Assembly (NCBI GenBank): GCA_036897485.1
Contig: JAYMTF010000414.1
Span: 1 to 36,920, forward strand
From: Pelargonium nanum
Taxonomy: Eukaryota > Streptophyta > Magnoliopsida > Geraniales > Geraniaceae
Reading direction: 5' to 3'
Length of the DNA: 36,920 nucleotides
Under the pieces are notes generated by a model. That model did no database searches, had not been told where the DNA came from, and saw nothing but the letters and a program-made list of their open reading frames with translations. Position numbers and translations under genes: made by a program. Shown in pieces: positions 10,429 to 22,743 of this stretch; position 1 is the first letter of the stretch; every line of letters begins with the position of its first letter.

Positions 10429-13400
10429 TCACATAGTATTATTTGATATAACTTCTTGGAACCTAGCAAGCAAGTGATCATCAGATGAGTTGTTCTCTTG
10501 CTTTTGTTCCTTGCCAACCACAAATTGTGCATAGTCCATGGTCTTTGGAACAACTGGACAAGGCTTTTTGGGTGGAGTGGGAAGAAGCGAGTCAAGAACC
10601 CGTGCAACCTCGTGCATGGTTGGTCTCTCCGATGGATGATGCTTCGTGCACAGAAGTGCGAGTTGGAAGGTCTTTTTGACATGAGCCAAGTCCAAGCATG
10701 TTACGGAAACCTCGGGATCAACTGCTTCCATCACTGTGTTATCATCTGCCTTGGACAATATCTGAACCATAAAACAAGTTAATTTCGCAATATTTATACG
10801 GCCAATACTTCAGTTAGGCCAGACTAGACACTTCACAATTTGCAGGAAAACATACCAGTTGATGCAAGTTAGATTCATTGTCCACTGGTTTCTTTCCGGT
10901 CAGTAGCTCGAGAAGAACGATCCCAAAGCTGTAAACATCTGATTTCTCATTGAGCCGAGAGGTCCTGGCATATTCTGGATCAATGTACCCAATTGTTCCT
11001 AGAACAAATGTTGATGCATGAGTTTTAGCAGAAGGTATGCATTTGGCAATCCCAAAATCTGAGAGACGAGGCTCAAAATTCTCATCGAGCAGAATGTTCG
11101 AGGACTTGATATCCCTATGAATTATACGGGGGTTGCAATCGTGGTGAAGATAAGCAAGTCCTTGAGCAGCTCCTACCGCTATCCTCAAGCGTGTTTCCCA
11201 ATCAAGTTTCACTTTCTTTGACGGGCCTGTAAAATGAACCAATCATGAATCAATTAGTGGCCTTAGACCTAATAAGCAAAATGAGGATCAAAGTGAATTT
11301 TACTTACCATGAAGAAGATCCCAAAGAGAGCCATTCTCCATGTAATCATAAAAGAGAAGATTTCCGAAGGATGACAATGAGTAACCATGCAGGCTGACTA
11401 CATTTCTATGTCTGATGCTACCGATCGTCTCCAGCTCAGTCTCGAATTCCCGCAAGTTATGTGGATACTGATTGTAAAGTCGTTTAATTGCAATTGGCCG
11501 AGAACCCTTCAATACACACTTGTACACTGTGCTGGAAGCCCCATACCCTATAATATACTTTTCATTTAAGTTCTCTGTCGTTCTCATTATATCATCGAAG
11601 GAGTGTATGGCCATATCCATCTGAAGAATTACAAGTTTGGGAGGACCTGGACAGGAAAAGAACAAACTATATATGAGGAACTGTAGTTGTAAATATTGCA
11701 CAAATTTATGAGTATAGAAACAGAATATACATGCCTTGCATCATAGTCCTGTTATTAGATCCTTTCACCAAGTTGGTTGGTTGGTTTGATTTGTAGATAG
11801 CAACTATGACCATGGACAACAACATGAGGAAGCCCAAAGTCATACAAACCGCTGCAGTTTTGGAGAATATTGCTGGAGACCAACCAAAAAGGCTTCAGTA
11901 CATTAGGTCGCCAAAAATCAACACCCATAACATAATGATCATTGTAATGATGGCAAAATAAAGAAACATGAGTAGTAAAAAAAAATACATTAATACCTCG
12001 GGACTTTGGCTCACTTGGGCCACAAATTGATCCTAACCAATTGCCACATAACAATGGATTTCCAATGAAACTACAACACAAATTAACGTATGAGCAAAAC
12101 GCCAAGAACTTGATAGTTCCTTAGTAATTTTATTATTCCATACCTTTCTGGTGGAAACCGTGAGAAGTTCCTTGCAGGAGGTATGACTCCTGAAAAATTG
12201 TTGTAGGAGAGGTCTCTGCAAACATAGAGCACTTGATAATTAGGAACACTTCAGAAACCATATCCATACACATAACGACAAATGTGAAGGAACTCACAAT
12301 GTGACAAGACTGAAACAATTTGTCAGCTGATAAGGAATTCTACCATGAAGGTGGTTGTTCTTCAGAATTCTGCCTCAAAGAAAGAATTGGTTACCATGAC
12401 AGTTCAAAGTTCTCTGCCGCAAAAATTTTAGAACATTGAGCAAAGGATACCGCAGAGAAATGAACTTACAATGTCACGATATTTTGCAATTGCCCCATTT
12501 CTGAAGGAATGCTACCAGATATGTTGTTAAATGACATATCTCTACAAATTCATAAAAAATCATAGTTATTACAAACCAAGGACTGGAAAAAGAACCATCA
12601 AAGATTAGCCCAAAATTTTCCCCTAGAAAAGCTCACAGTATTTGAATGCTTCTGAGATTTCCAAATTCTGCCGGCAAAGTCCCATAAAGATGATTGTTGC
12701 TTAAATTCCTGCATTAATATGCACAATAAATTGGATTCTGTTTAGTCAATGAACCTAGTGGAGGGTGCGAAGAAAAGCCATGCTTCCATAACACACTTAC
12801 AAAGTAAGGAGGTGCTCTAGATCACCAATAGAAGCAGGAGTAGGTCCGGAGAAATAATTGCTAGAGAGATCTCTGAAATCATGGAAATATAAAAGAGCTT
12901 TTTGATTATCGTTTGCGTTACCAGGAAAACCTATATTTAAAGAATAATAATAATAAACTTACAAGGTATCAAGATTGATTACGCGACCCAACTCAGTTGG
13001 AATCCTGCCTTTAAAATGGTTTGCGGAAAGGTTTCTGAATGCATAATAAAATTGCATATGTTAATATTACCATATAGGAAACATGCTCAGCTGACATATA
13101 AGCATTTCTACACAAAAAGTAGCAGAACTTACAGGTAGGTCAGACTCTCCAGATCCCGGAAACTTAGAGGAATGGATCCATTTAAGCGATTACCGTGAAC
13201 ATTGCTATGAAAATTTAAAACACAGCTAAATTCAGTAATTATTATTCAGCTAAAATGGGAGGATAAATAGAGGAATTATAATTGAATATCCTACAATTGG
13301 TTCAATGCTGTGCAGGAGCTGATATTATGTGGAATGGGTCCCTCAAGAAGATTGTTGGCAAGATTCCTGTTACATGGTATAATAGCCAGTTAATGGAACT

Positions 13401-16231
13401 AAAAAAAATTGAGAGAGGGAGATGGGGAGGTGAAGGGGGAGATAATTACTCACAATTCAAAGAGTTGCTCCAGCTTCCCAAGTTCCTCGGGAATTCGACC
13501 AACTAATTTGTTATCATTCAACTGTCTGCAAAAACATGATAGCTCAGAAACTGCATACATGAAAGAAAAATAGAATATGACATACAAAACAAAATCTCAA
13601 GAGATATCTTACAAGTAGCTTAATTTTGACATATTGCCAAGCTCGGGTGGAATTGGACCGGTAAGCTTGTTGCCATGGAGGTACCTGGCATGGCAAACAA
13701 ATATAAATAGGCATGCCTGCACAATAAAGTATTAGCTCATAATACTAAAGAAACTGAACTCACAGTTTGCCGGTGTATGATAAGTTGCCAAGTATAGGTG
13801 GTATGGGCCCAACGAGTTCATTCTCACTTAGATCCCTGGGAAGAAATAGTTTCACATACATTTGCACAATTCACGGCACAAGGCATTTGACAAAATCATA
13901 TCATGACAATTGAAATATCTTCAAAATGTATGCACCAAATGTGTACTTACAGAACAACAAGAGCCTGCATTAGACCAATGACCTCTGGAATAGTCCCAGT
14001 TAGTCTATTACCTTGAAGTGACCTAGAAATATGAGTGACAAACACTTATAAATTGCTATAATCTTAGATCTCGCCGAGTTTTCCCAAGAAAAAGTACTAA
14101 AAGTTGAATGCACACTTGCAAATTAAAAATAAGAAAACTTACAAAGTGGCTACTTGTAGGAAACCAATATTGTATGGAATCTCCCCGGTGATCTGATTAT
14201 ATGATACATCCCTGAATCCCCCGTCCAAAGTAGAATAATAAGCACCACAAAGAGAAGCAAATAAGTTCAAAAATCACTGGGGGACTAATACTTACAGAAT
14301 TTGAAAGCTTGTACAGTTCCCAATACTGTCCGGGATTGTGCCAGTTAAGCTATTGCCTCTAACATCACTGAAAATAAAAGTTAAAGAAGTTGAACATTAT
14401 GATCATAACAAATAGCAAATAGTCACAAAAATGAATATAGGAGCTGAGAAATTAATAAAACTTTACTACTTACAAATACCACAAGCCTGTCAATTGGCAC
14501 ATGTCAGGGGAAAGTGTCCCGGTCAATAAGTTTTCACGCAAACCACTGTGACAGTAACATCAACCGCGTTAATATCAATTGCAATTAGGTTTTTCCTATA
14601 CTTTACACGGTGACTTTGAGTAAGTTACAACTCATGAGCAGGAACTAAACTTAAAGACATAATAAAACTACTTACAGGTATTGTAATACTTCGTTCCAAT
14701 AAATTAACCTCGGAATTTCACCCGTAAACTGGTTCTTGGCAAGATCACTGGACAAAATAGTAACAACTAGATGTGAATTTCTGTTCAGAAAATACTCTAG
14801 GATATTCACAACAAAATCCACCAAAGACGAAAAAAAAGTTGGCAATAGCAGTTAGGTTTAGGGTGCAAGAGAAAATGGAACTCACATAGTTTTCAGGTTT
14901 GGAATCTGAGTCAAGGTTGAAGGGATAGGACCAGTCAACAGGTTTTGCTTCAGATTCCTGAGTCAGTACAAGTATCTCATCTCAGTCCTTATAGCAATAT
15001 AGAAAACTTTCCTAGTTAAACTAACTTTTCAAGTGTACAAATTCAACTTACAGAAATTCCAGTTGCTTCAGCTTAGATATGGAAAAGGGTATGTCTCCAT
15101 ACAGCAAATTATCAGACAAATCCCTAAAGTATGAGTACAAATGTCAAAAACTGAATAAACAAATCCAAAACTACAAAACAAAGTCCAAAACAAAATGAAA
15201 TCTTACAGATAGACAAGAGAACCACAATTGCCAATCTCATCTGGAATTTGACCAGTCAATTTATTCCCTTCCAGGTCTCTGCCATTATCAATTCATCAGA
15301 AAGAAACAGATACCATATCTCTTAAATCACACAAAGACTCAGCAACAGTAACAATGATCACTTAATTGAAACAAGACATACATGGACTGCAAATACCGCA
15401 AATCTCCAATAGCCGTTGAAAGCTCTCCACCCAAATTCAAATTTGAGAGGTTCCTTCAAACAAACCATGAAAAGTTACAATCAGAAAAAAACCACCAAGA
15501 ACCAGTCCAGCATCAAAATGCTGCTGCGTAAACAGAAATGGGCTTGGACTCAAAAATTTAAACTTACAGAGAAACAATGGAGAGGCTGATATTGTCGCAG
15601 AAGACACCTCTCCAAGAACAGAAATCATTGTTGTGTACATCGTCCCAGTCGAGCAACAAATTAGCCACATTGCTGAAAGAGGCCTTAATTGCCATGAGCG
15701 CTTTACCTGTGAACCCCATCATTCCAAACTTAAAATCAGACAAACAAGATTGTTTTTTTACTTACTGGGTACCATAAATAAAACATAATAAAATCATGTG
15801 ACACAATAAAAACCAGCCGGACAGTCTTAAAGATCATCTTTTTAAGCTCAAAATCAGTCACAGCCCATATCAAAGATTCCGAGAAAATGCCGGAAAAGGA
15901 AACGGTCATGACAATGAAGACACAACCATCATTGGGCATGTGGTCTTTGCAATTTTCTCGCAAACCAAACAAGTAGAACAAAACGTTCGAAACAGGGTAT
16001 ATTTTCAGACACTTTTTTCTCTCTGTTCAAGCTAAAAAGCCAGGAAATGCAAGAACTCGGCACCAACTAAACGAACAAAAACCCAGGATGTTCCAAGCTA
16101 CGACCTTGGTCATCGAGCGACGAAGCAAGAGGGCACGACAGCAGGAATAGCATCGCAAAAACCAAACAAAGAAAAGAAGCCTCCATCTTCCGGAACCGAA
16201 ACAGAGGCAGAGGCAGAGGCTCCACCATCAT
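10429..16231 (-). CDS. ERL1: ERECTA-LIKE LRR receptor kinase (ERL1/ERL2 type), 27 exons, complete
   Basis: Exons in transcript order: 16231-16105, 15706-15568, 15453-15382, 15278-15207, 15123-15052, 14957-14886, 14747-14676, 14545-14474, 14367-14296, 14211-14143, 14022-13951, 13835-13764, 13684-13613, 13525-13454, 13366-13295, 13204-13133, 13034-12963, 12872-12801, 12708-12637, 12541-12470, 12369-12298, 12215-12144, 12070-11997, 11872-11735, 11646-11308, 11226-10856, 10761-10429. Phase is kept throughout. The product is 985 aa, or 970 aa from the in-frame ATG at 16186, which is closer to Arabidopsis ERL1 (966 aa as I recall). Parts in order: signal peptide; N-cap with [18 protein letters not shown]; about 20 LRRs; C-cap [17 protein letters not shown] helix in exon 24; kinase with [26 protein letters not shown] and DFGIAK, all catalytic residues present. 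The C-terminus ([10 protein letters not shown]) fits ERL1/ERL2 rather than ERECTA. These receptors sense EPF/EPFL peptides with TMM and control stomatal spacing and organ growth. ERL1 versus ERL2 cannot be settled here. Confidence 0.95.
11647..11734 (-). other. GC-AG intron 24 of the ERL gene
   Basis: Between the TM exon and the first kinase exon, the coding phase and the family sequence ([15 protein letters not shown]) fix the donor at CAAG/GCATGT (11735/11734) and the acceptor at TGTCCAG (11647). The intron starts with GC rather than GT. The nearest GT, three bases on, would break the reading frame. All other 25 introns of this gene are GT-AG. Confidence 0.8.
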
Positions 16232-16520
16232 TGCGCAGAAAGCAAAAAACACAAACCAGAAGAGAAGAGAGCAAGAGAAACGGAAATGGGAGAGCAGAAA
16301 TTAAAGAGAAGAGAAGCTATAGGTAGCTAGCTCAGCTCATGGCAGTGCTCTTCTTCGCTAGTGTGACAGAGGAGCAGAGTGAGATAAAAACAGAGCAGGC
16401 GTTTGGCGTGAGGCCTAAGGAAACAGTAAAAACAGAGATGTTATGAAGAGAGAGAAATTGTGTAAACGGCGGTGAATAGACGTTAGCTACCGGCCGTCAT
16501 TCGCTTTTTTCACCGTTTTT
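16232..16520 (-). promoter_or_regulatory. 5' leader and proximal promoter of the ERL gene
   Basis: On the minus strand this is pyrimidine-rich (16258-16320 is almost all purine on the plus strand), as often seen in plant 5' leaders. Two adjacent in-frame ATGs (16231 and 16228) precede a third at 16186; all have A at -3 or G at +4. No certain TATA box could be placed. Confidence 0.4.
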
Positions 16521-19170
16521 TTATTTTTATTTTTGACGGCTACGGTTGTACTGCTCGTTATTATCCGTTTTCGCGTCGTACATGCACGCGCTTCGGTGTG
16601 TTCGCGTGTGGTTCGCACTCGCGAGGTGGCGAGTGGGGAAGGAGAGGGGCGCGGGTTTTTTTTTTTTTTGAATAATTTAAAGAATGTGATAAAAGAGGGG
16701 GAAAACAGAGGAGACTGTGGAGAGGATTTGGTCCATTTTTTGAGGAAAAAATGAAAATGGATTTACTTTTTTGGTTTATTTGTGTTGTTAAGGAAAGGTG
16801 AGAATGTGATGTGTTTTTACCTAAACCAAACTACCAAAATGGAACCAAACCAACACTTTGTTTCCAACTAAATCAACTATTTGTCTAGTTACTTCCCAAC
16901 TCTTGGTTTGGCCATTGTCTTGTTAGCATAGCATTGGTAGACTATAATGTCACTTTCATGGTTCTGGTTTCTCAATATTACTCGTTTGGTTTTAAATTCA
17001 ATATTTTGTTTTTTATGATTTTTTTTTATATTGTCAAAATAATATAAATTAAATACTTGAATATAATATGCATTGCCTCATCCGTTGTGCATTGTCATGA
17101 GAAGTTTGGGGCACCGTTTTTTCATGGTGGAATGTCTCCATTTTCATTATAGACACCATCCCTAACTTAGTTACCCATTGGACACAGATGCTCCAATATA
17201 ACTGCTCTAAGTTTTAAAGTTATACTATATTTGTTAAGTTACACTATGACACGTATGGCTAGTTCAAAATACCGCGGTCTTCAACAATGAAATGACATAT
17301 TGCGTGACCATATTCTCCAAAATAGCAACAACCTCTTTCTCTATAGCTTATGCTATCAAGAACAACTCCGACTCACCATCATGGTCCGTCCAAGGTTGTA
17401 GATGCGGTTCTCTGCAAACTCTAGCCCTCACGATATGACTACTACTCTGTGTGTAGCTCTTGTTCTTTGCCGCTTTCTATGGTGTATTAAGTATGTACTT
17501 GCATTTTTTTTTCTCAAAATAATGACACTTATTATAGACCGGAGTGAATAGTATTTTTAGTTTGTAAACATAAAGATGGAGTAATTTACAAAAGAAAACT
17601 ATATAGGAGTAGTTCAGTTCACTACTTAGGGAGGTTGAGAATAGGGTGAAAGGAATTAAAAAACCGTAAATGCCGCAGTGTATTGTTAGGGTGATATTGA
17701 AGGATATGAATTGAAATCGGTGCTTAATATTGCAATTATTGTATGGCATTGAAGTGAACTCCAAATCCAATATATACTTGTGTATCTTCATTCCAATGAT
17801 CAATTCTGTAGTTTAACTGAGTAAAGATGGAGAGGTGCTCAAAGGAGGACCCATCTTGGTGTTATCTTGGTTGTGCAACAACGCAACTCCTTCCTTCACA
17901 TCATTAGCTACTCTACACATTCTCAATAAATGTACACAATGCATAATGTTGTTAATTCACATATTCAATTCACAATATTGCTTCAATGCCATCAAATTTT
18001 TTATACAATTATTTTTACCAACCTATCATCAAAATACATATTCTACCGAAAACAAATAGTTTTAACTCCCGTCTTAAGAGTTGGTTAGAATTTTCGTACG
18101 ACTACGATTGTTCTTCATCTTTAGAGCAGGACGGTCTCTTGAATTTGCAAATAAAACGTGGTCTCTCTCGCTAAAACAGCGAGCTCTTGCTTGATAGCAA
18201 GTTGAGATGTTGTTAGGGTTTGCAAAGAGGCAATGTAGATTTGTTGTGAGTTTTTTTATTGGTATGTGCGCAAGGCAGTAGGAGGTCTACGACGTTAATT
18301 AAATGCGGTTGTAGGGAAAGAGAAATTGGTTTGCAAGGTGGTGGTTTGATTGAAGCCCTCGGATCAACTTTCAAGTTTGTTGCTGAATCAGATGACAAAT
18401 TTAGTAGTGGCGAGGGGATGTTGGCAAAGAGCTTCACGCGGCCGTCTTAAACTTCAAGTGCAGTCGTTATCGTTGTAAGTTTTTTGTGTTCTTTATTTTA
18501 AGGTGTTGGTCTTCAAACCCTTTGTTATATATTGTATTTGTTATCATTTGATTAGAAATAATAAATTATTAATTTTTACACTAAAAAACTTATGGATATA
18601 AAACAGAGATGACAATTACTCTTGTGGCCGAAAGTCTTTCTTTCGGGGGTGTTTAGAGGCATGTGCTTTTTACAAAAATCAACAAATGTAAATCAACAAA
18701 TAATAATATAAAAATGTAAGATAAAAAAAACTTACAATTAAACGCCAAAATGCTGTTAAGTTGTAAAATGCAAGAACCAACTAATTTAGAGCTATAGCCT
18801 ATAAAAAAATAACTTAGAGCTATAAATATAAATATAACCATAACCATTATTATATGTATAGGGTACTGGTGCAGTACGTAATTAACTTGACTTCAACAGA
18901 TCTATAGTTGCTATCCAAATTGTGACTGACAAATTAATGAAGTAGATCAACAATGCATCAAATAAAACCATTAAAAACCATAAAAGCAAGTGGTTGATAA
19001 GGTAAGGCAGCGATTAATTGAAAATAATTCCCACCAATCTTTATGGATTTATCAAATAACAGATTTAGGACTAGCTAGCTAGCCAAGGATCTATCATAAT
19101 CATTCCACAATGTATAAATGTAAATTACATTTTATCTCTATAAATATTAAAAAACCATTCCAATATATAA
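16521..19170. other. Gene-poor interval upstream of ERL
   Basis: No gene is supported. 16560-16660 is CpG- and GC-rich, unusual for this AT-rich window, and holds a small hairpin (CACTCGC, loop, GCGAGTG) at 16616-16635. Near 17513-17553 the words AATAATGACACTTATTATAGACCGGAGTGAATAGTA look like one terminus of a Stowaway-type MITE; its partner end was not found. Frames around 17.5-18.5 kb are short and unrecognised. Confidence 0.4.
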
Positions 19171-19183
19171 TTCTTGGAGCCAA

Positions 19184-19524
19184 TTTTTTTTATAAGCAAT
19201 CGGTGTCTTTTATTATAATGACACAAGGTTGAATAAAAGTACATGAGTAGCTAAAAACGAACTAGCTAAAAGTCGAAACAAAGAATCGGATCCGAGCACT
19301 AATCCAAGAATGAAAAAGATGAGCAAAAATCAAAACACTACACATGAGCATAAAATATAGCTTAGGTTTTTTATCCGAAGAATTATACTCTCAACACTCG
19401 GGAATTGAAAAAGAGATTGTTTCAGGCCAATTATTTGTCATAGAATAATCGAGCAAAGAGCCTCCCAAAGAGTCCGAGCCGGCTTGAACCCAATGAAACA
19501 CGATGTCCAGCCCGATAGGAGGAG
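19184..19524 (-). mobile_element. 5'-truncated LINE-like retroposon with 13-bp target-site duplication
   Basis: TTCTTGGAGCCAA occurs at 19171-19183 and again at 19525-19537, exactly bounding a 341-bp insert. On the minus strand the insert ends in a run of seven A (plus-strand T7 at 19184-19190). A long target-site duplication plus an A tail is the signature of target-primed reverse transcription. The minus-strand 3' sequence (GTACTTTTATTCAACC, then TGTCATTATAATAAAAGACAC) resembles the 3' end of plant L1-type LINEs. A SINE-like element is possible but I see no tRNA-like boxes. Confidence 0.75.
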
Positions 19525-20534
19525 TTCTTGGAGCCAAATAATTTACGTATTGTCATAATGGTTTAATTTGTTTGTTAATGGTTAAGAATTAAAGGGTTTT
19601 GGAGGGACCCATCTCTGGGATCTGGGATTTTGTTGGGTTCCAAAGACATAAACATTGAACAAAAACAACAGATCTGTCTGGTATTGTTTTGTATTGTAGC
19701 GTTTGTTTTGTTCCTCATTTGGGTTTGTTGTGTTTTGTAATTGGCTCAAATTCCAAACCTCAAAACCCAAAAAAACGCTGCTTCTGCTACTGCTTCTGTT
19801 TCTGTCTCTCTGATTCTCTGTTACTGTTTCTGGGTGTGGAGGCAACATCTAATTCTAGAGTTCCATAGTTGACCGACCAACTATGCCTTTTTTTGGCAAT
19901 TTGTAAGTTTTTCTTTTTCCATGCTTTGGTCTTTGGAGTTCACATTTTTAATTTGATTTCTTTTACTGGTTGAATCTCATCAGGTGAGACAAACTCGGTT
20001 ATGTGCTCAATTTTAGATAATGAAAGTTTGAAAATATATATTACAAATAAGTTAAATATATAAATTTTTGTGGATGAGGTGTGACATATAAATGAATCAA
20101 ATTTATAGTTTATATAACTTTTTATCTAGGGTGGAATAAGTAGTTTTAACTCGTCTCGAAGGAATAAGACACTTATTTCGGAGGAATTTTTTTAAAAACT
20201 CAAATAGAACACTTATTTTGGGATAATTAGAGTAGATTCTTTTCTCCCACTCCAAAATAATAGACCTCGAAAGAAGAAAATCACAATTATATATAAATAT
20301 AAAGAATCTAAAACAAAGTCAACATCACATAAAAAATATTAAAAACACGAATAATAGCTTTCACATGAGATTTCATGATGTTGAAGACAATTACCATGTC
20401 TCTAAATATTGTCATTTAACTTTGTTAAGATCTCGTATCTTTATTAGACTCAAAAATTTTAAAAACCTGGTTTTACAAAAATCATGTGTTTAACTTTGAG
20501 TTCATTCTCTTGTATAATATATTGTCCCTCTTAA

Positions 20535-21107
20535 GGGCTTGTTTAGATTGTCTACTTCAATTGTTTGTAGAGATAAAATGTCTATAGAGGTAGCTAGAAT
20601 GAGGTAAAATGCATGTAGAGAATAAATGTTTTGTTTGGTAAATTAATGTTTATAAGGAGTTTGAAAATGAAGTATTTTATTGATTCTGCTAATTAATATA
20701 TATATTTCGGTTAGTTTCAAAAAAAGAAAAGAAAATGAAGTATGGATAATGAGATTGTTTGGTAAAATTGTTTGAAAGCAAGAATATTATTTTGAAATGA
20801 CTAAAAAGTCATTTGATGAACAAGTAAAAAAACAATTATGTAGTCCACCCTCATATGTGATTGTTAACAAAAATAACTATGTGGTCGACTCTGCTTAAAG
20901 GGGTAATATGGACATAAAAACTCCCACGGTAGCTACATTATTCTCTGCAGGAGCCTCTCACCTCCTTTGGAAAGAGCTCTTAGAAGACCTCTTGTAAAGC
21001 TCAAAGTCCATAGACAAGAGCAGTAGTGAACAAATAGCCAAACTTTCTCATAAAATGTCTATAAATTTTACTCCTGCATGAGTTATGTAGACAACCCAAA
21101 TAGCCAC
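20535..21107. mobile_element. Nonautonomous TIR element (hAT/MITE-like)
   Basis: Left end GGGCTTGTTTAGATTGTCTAC (20535 on) and right end GTAGACAACCCAAATAGCCAC (to 21107) form an imperfect terminal inverted repeat of about 20 bp with 5 mismatches. The GGGCTTGTTTGGAT wording is familiar from hAT-type MITEs. The interior (about 570 bp) has no coding region. No clean 8-bp target-site duplication could be made out, so the superfamily is unsure. Confidence 0.5.
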
Positions 21108-21202
21108 TAAATTCTTGTATAGAAGTTTTTCTCGCACCTCTTGGATTCCTTCTTCTCCTCCTGGGTGGCAAAAAATTAACACAAATGGTAGCAATATGAT
21201 GG

Positions 21203-21736
21203 AATATAATCAATAAGAAAAAAATTCAAATTAGTCCTTGGATTATCCAATTCGTGCCATTTTAGTAACTCAACTATCAAACGTGTCAATTTAGTACATA
21301 AGTTATGCAAATGAGCCAGTTTAATCCAAACGTTTTAAAAAATTGAGCCATTTGAGGACATTCCGTCAAATTTGTTGACGGAACCGTTAAAATTACAATA
21401 AAAAATATTTTTTAATACTAAACTGATGACATGACAATGATTAATATTATGGAAAATGTCCAAATTAGTCTCTGAACTATTCAGTTCGTGCCACTTTAGT
21501 CCCTCAACTATCAAACATGACAATTTAAAATATTTTCTTATTGTAATTTCAACGGTTCCGTTAACGAATTCGACGGAATGTCCTTAAATGACTCGATTTT
21601 TTAAAAAGTCTGGACTAAACTGGCTCATTTGCATAACTTTTGTACCAAATTGACACGTTTGATAGTTGAGATACTAAAATAGCATGAACTGGTAGTTCAT
21701 GGATTAACTTGGACCTTGTTCCTTATTGATATAAAG
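21203..21736. repeat. Large foldback (inverted-repeat) element with an internal third partial copy
   Basis: The segment 21227-21415 returns inverted at about 21531-21716 with high similarity; for example, the words CAACTATCAAACGTGTCAATTT and GACATTCCGTC recur in inverted orientation. The outer AATCAATAAG/CTTATTGAT pair extends the arms to about 21209 and 21731. In the loop, 21450-21530 is a third, partial copy in the same orientation as the left arm. No protein is encoded. This is a familiar kind of plant dispersed foldback repeat. Confidence 0.8.
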
Positions 21737-22387
21737 AGGGAATTTGTGATGGTATAATATAAAGAGGAGAGCTGGGTTGGGCAAGAAAATAGAATGGGAA
21801 AAAGAGCAAGATGAATGGATATTCTTATGGAGCAGGTAAAATATTAATATAGGCTTTGACAGTTGACACTGTAGAGTCCATTCTTGACCTCTATATCTAT
21901 ATATACATAAGAGAGATAGCTAGGTACATCAAATTATGACCACAACACCTCAATTGAGCACACTAGTTTTAGTCTTTCAAATAATCCACATGAATCCAAG
22001 AAGTAGTACTAGTAGTAGATGACTCTTAATTTGAAATGACCGTTGCAACACAACTAAAATTCAAATCTAATACTGCAGCCTTAACTATGAGAAGAGTATA
22101 GCTGTAGGACCCAACAGAGGTTGGTTGGTTGGTTGAGATAAATTATCACACTAAATATACCACGAAACACAAAACCCGTGATATTCTTATTCTTATTTAT
22201 GTTCTCACCATACCCTTCTTATTGCCACTTCATTTATTTATTTATTTAGAGCTTGATTTTATTTTATAAAACAAAAATATTGCAAAGGTTCAGCTGGTTT
22301 TGGATTCATATCTCTTGCTTGGCTTGTGATTTTGTACACTCTTCAGCTAACAAAGCAATAAAGAAACTACTACAACTTTGTATATGA

Positions 22388-22551
22388 TGTTGACATGGGC
22401 GATGTGTCCTACATCGGAAAAATATAAAGTTAAGTGACTACATATAATGGTGCAAGTGAAACCCTACTAATAAGGTTGACCTTTTAGTAGTGGAAGCCCA
22501 AACCATTATGTGTAGCCCATTATTGAAATTTAACATTGATGGTATCAGAGC
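22388..22551 (+). mobile_element. Small LTR plus tRNA-Met primer-binding site (TRIM or LTR-element remnant)
   Basis: A 148-bp LTR-like unit starts TGTTGACATGG (22388) and ends TTTAACA (22535), giving the TG..CA ends expected of an LTR. Four bases later comes TGGTATCAGAGC (22540-22551), the complement of the initiator-Met tRNA 3' end used as a primer-binding site. No matching 3' LTR, gag or pol is seen downstream. The short LTR suggests a TRIM-class element that has lost its 3' half. No 5S-like motif is seen, so it is not Cassandra. Confidence 0.7.
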
Positions 22552-22743
22552 TGGTTTCGTTGCCTCCCCTTGTGGTCTCCGGTCCGCTTGCAGATGTTCA
22601 TGCCTGCAGCGGCCCACGTGTGGAAGAAAAATGCCTACATGCCTACACGTGAGGGTGAAACCCTACTGATATCCAACCATGGCGTACTTTGCAAAAGAAG
22701 AAATGGAAACCATTGCCCGGCAAGCTGTTGAAGAGGCTCGAGC

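Noticed and set aside
10485..10782. Plus-strand frames of 64-94 codons
   Set aside because: They are antisense shadows of the last ERL exon, whose coding sense is certain.
11755..12318. Minus-strand frames of 61-116 codons with Cys/Phe-rich sequence
   Set aside because: They run through introns of the ERL gene; only the parts inside the mapped exons are coding.
17477..18450. Several short frames in the ERL-KEA interval
   Set aside because: No recognisable motif, no codon-like composition, no splice structure; probably non-coding.
21335..21523. 62-codon minus-strand frame
   Set aside because: It lies in the foldback element and follows its repeat structure.
22388..22551. Cassandra-type TRIM with embedded 5S rRNA sequence
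   Set aside because: No 5S-like promoter boxes are visible in the 148-bp LTR.
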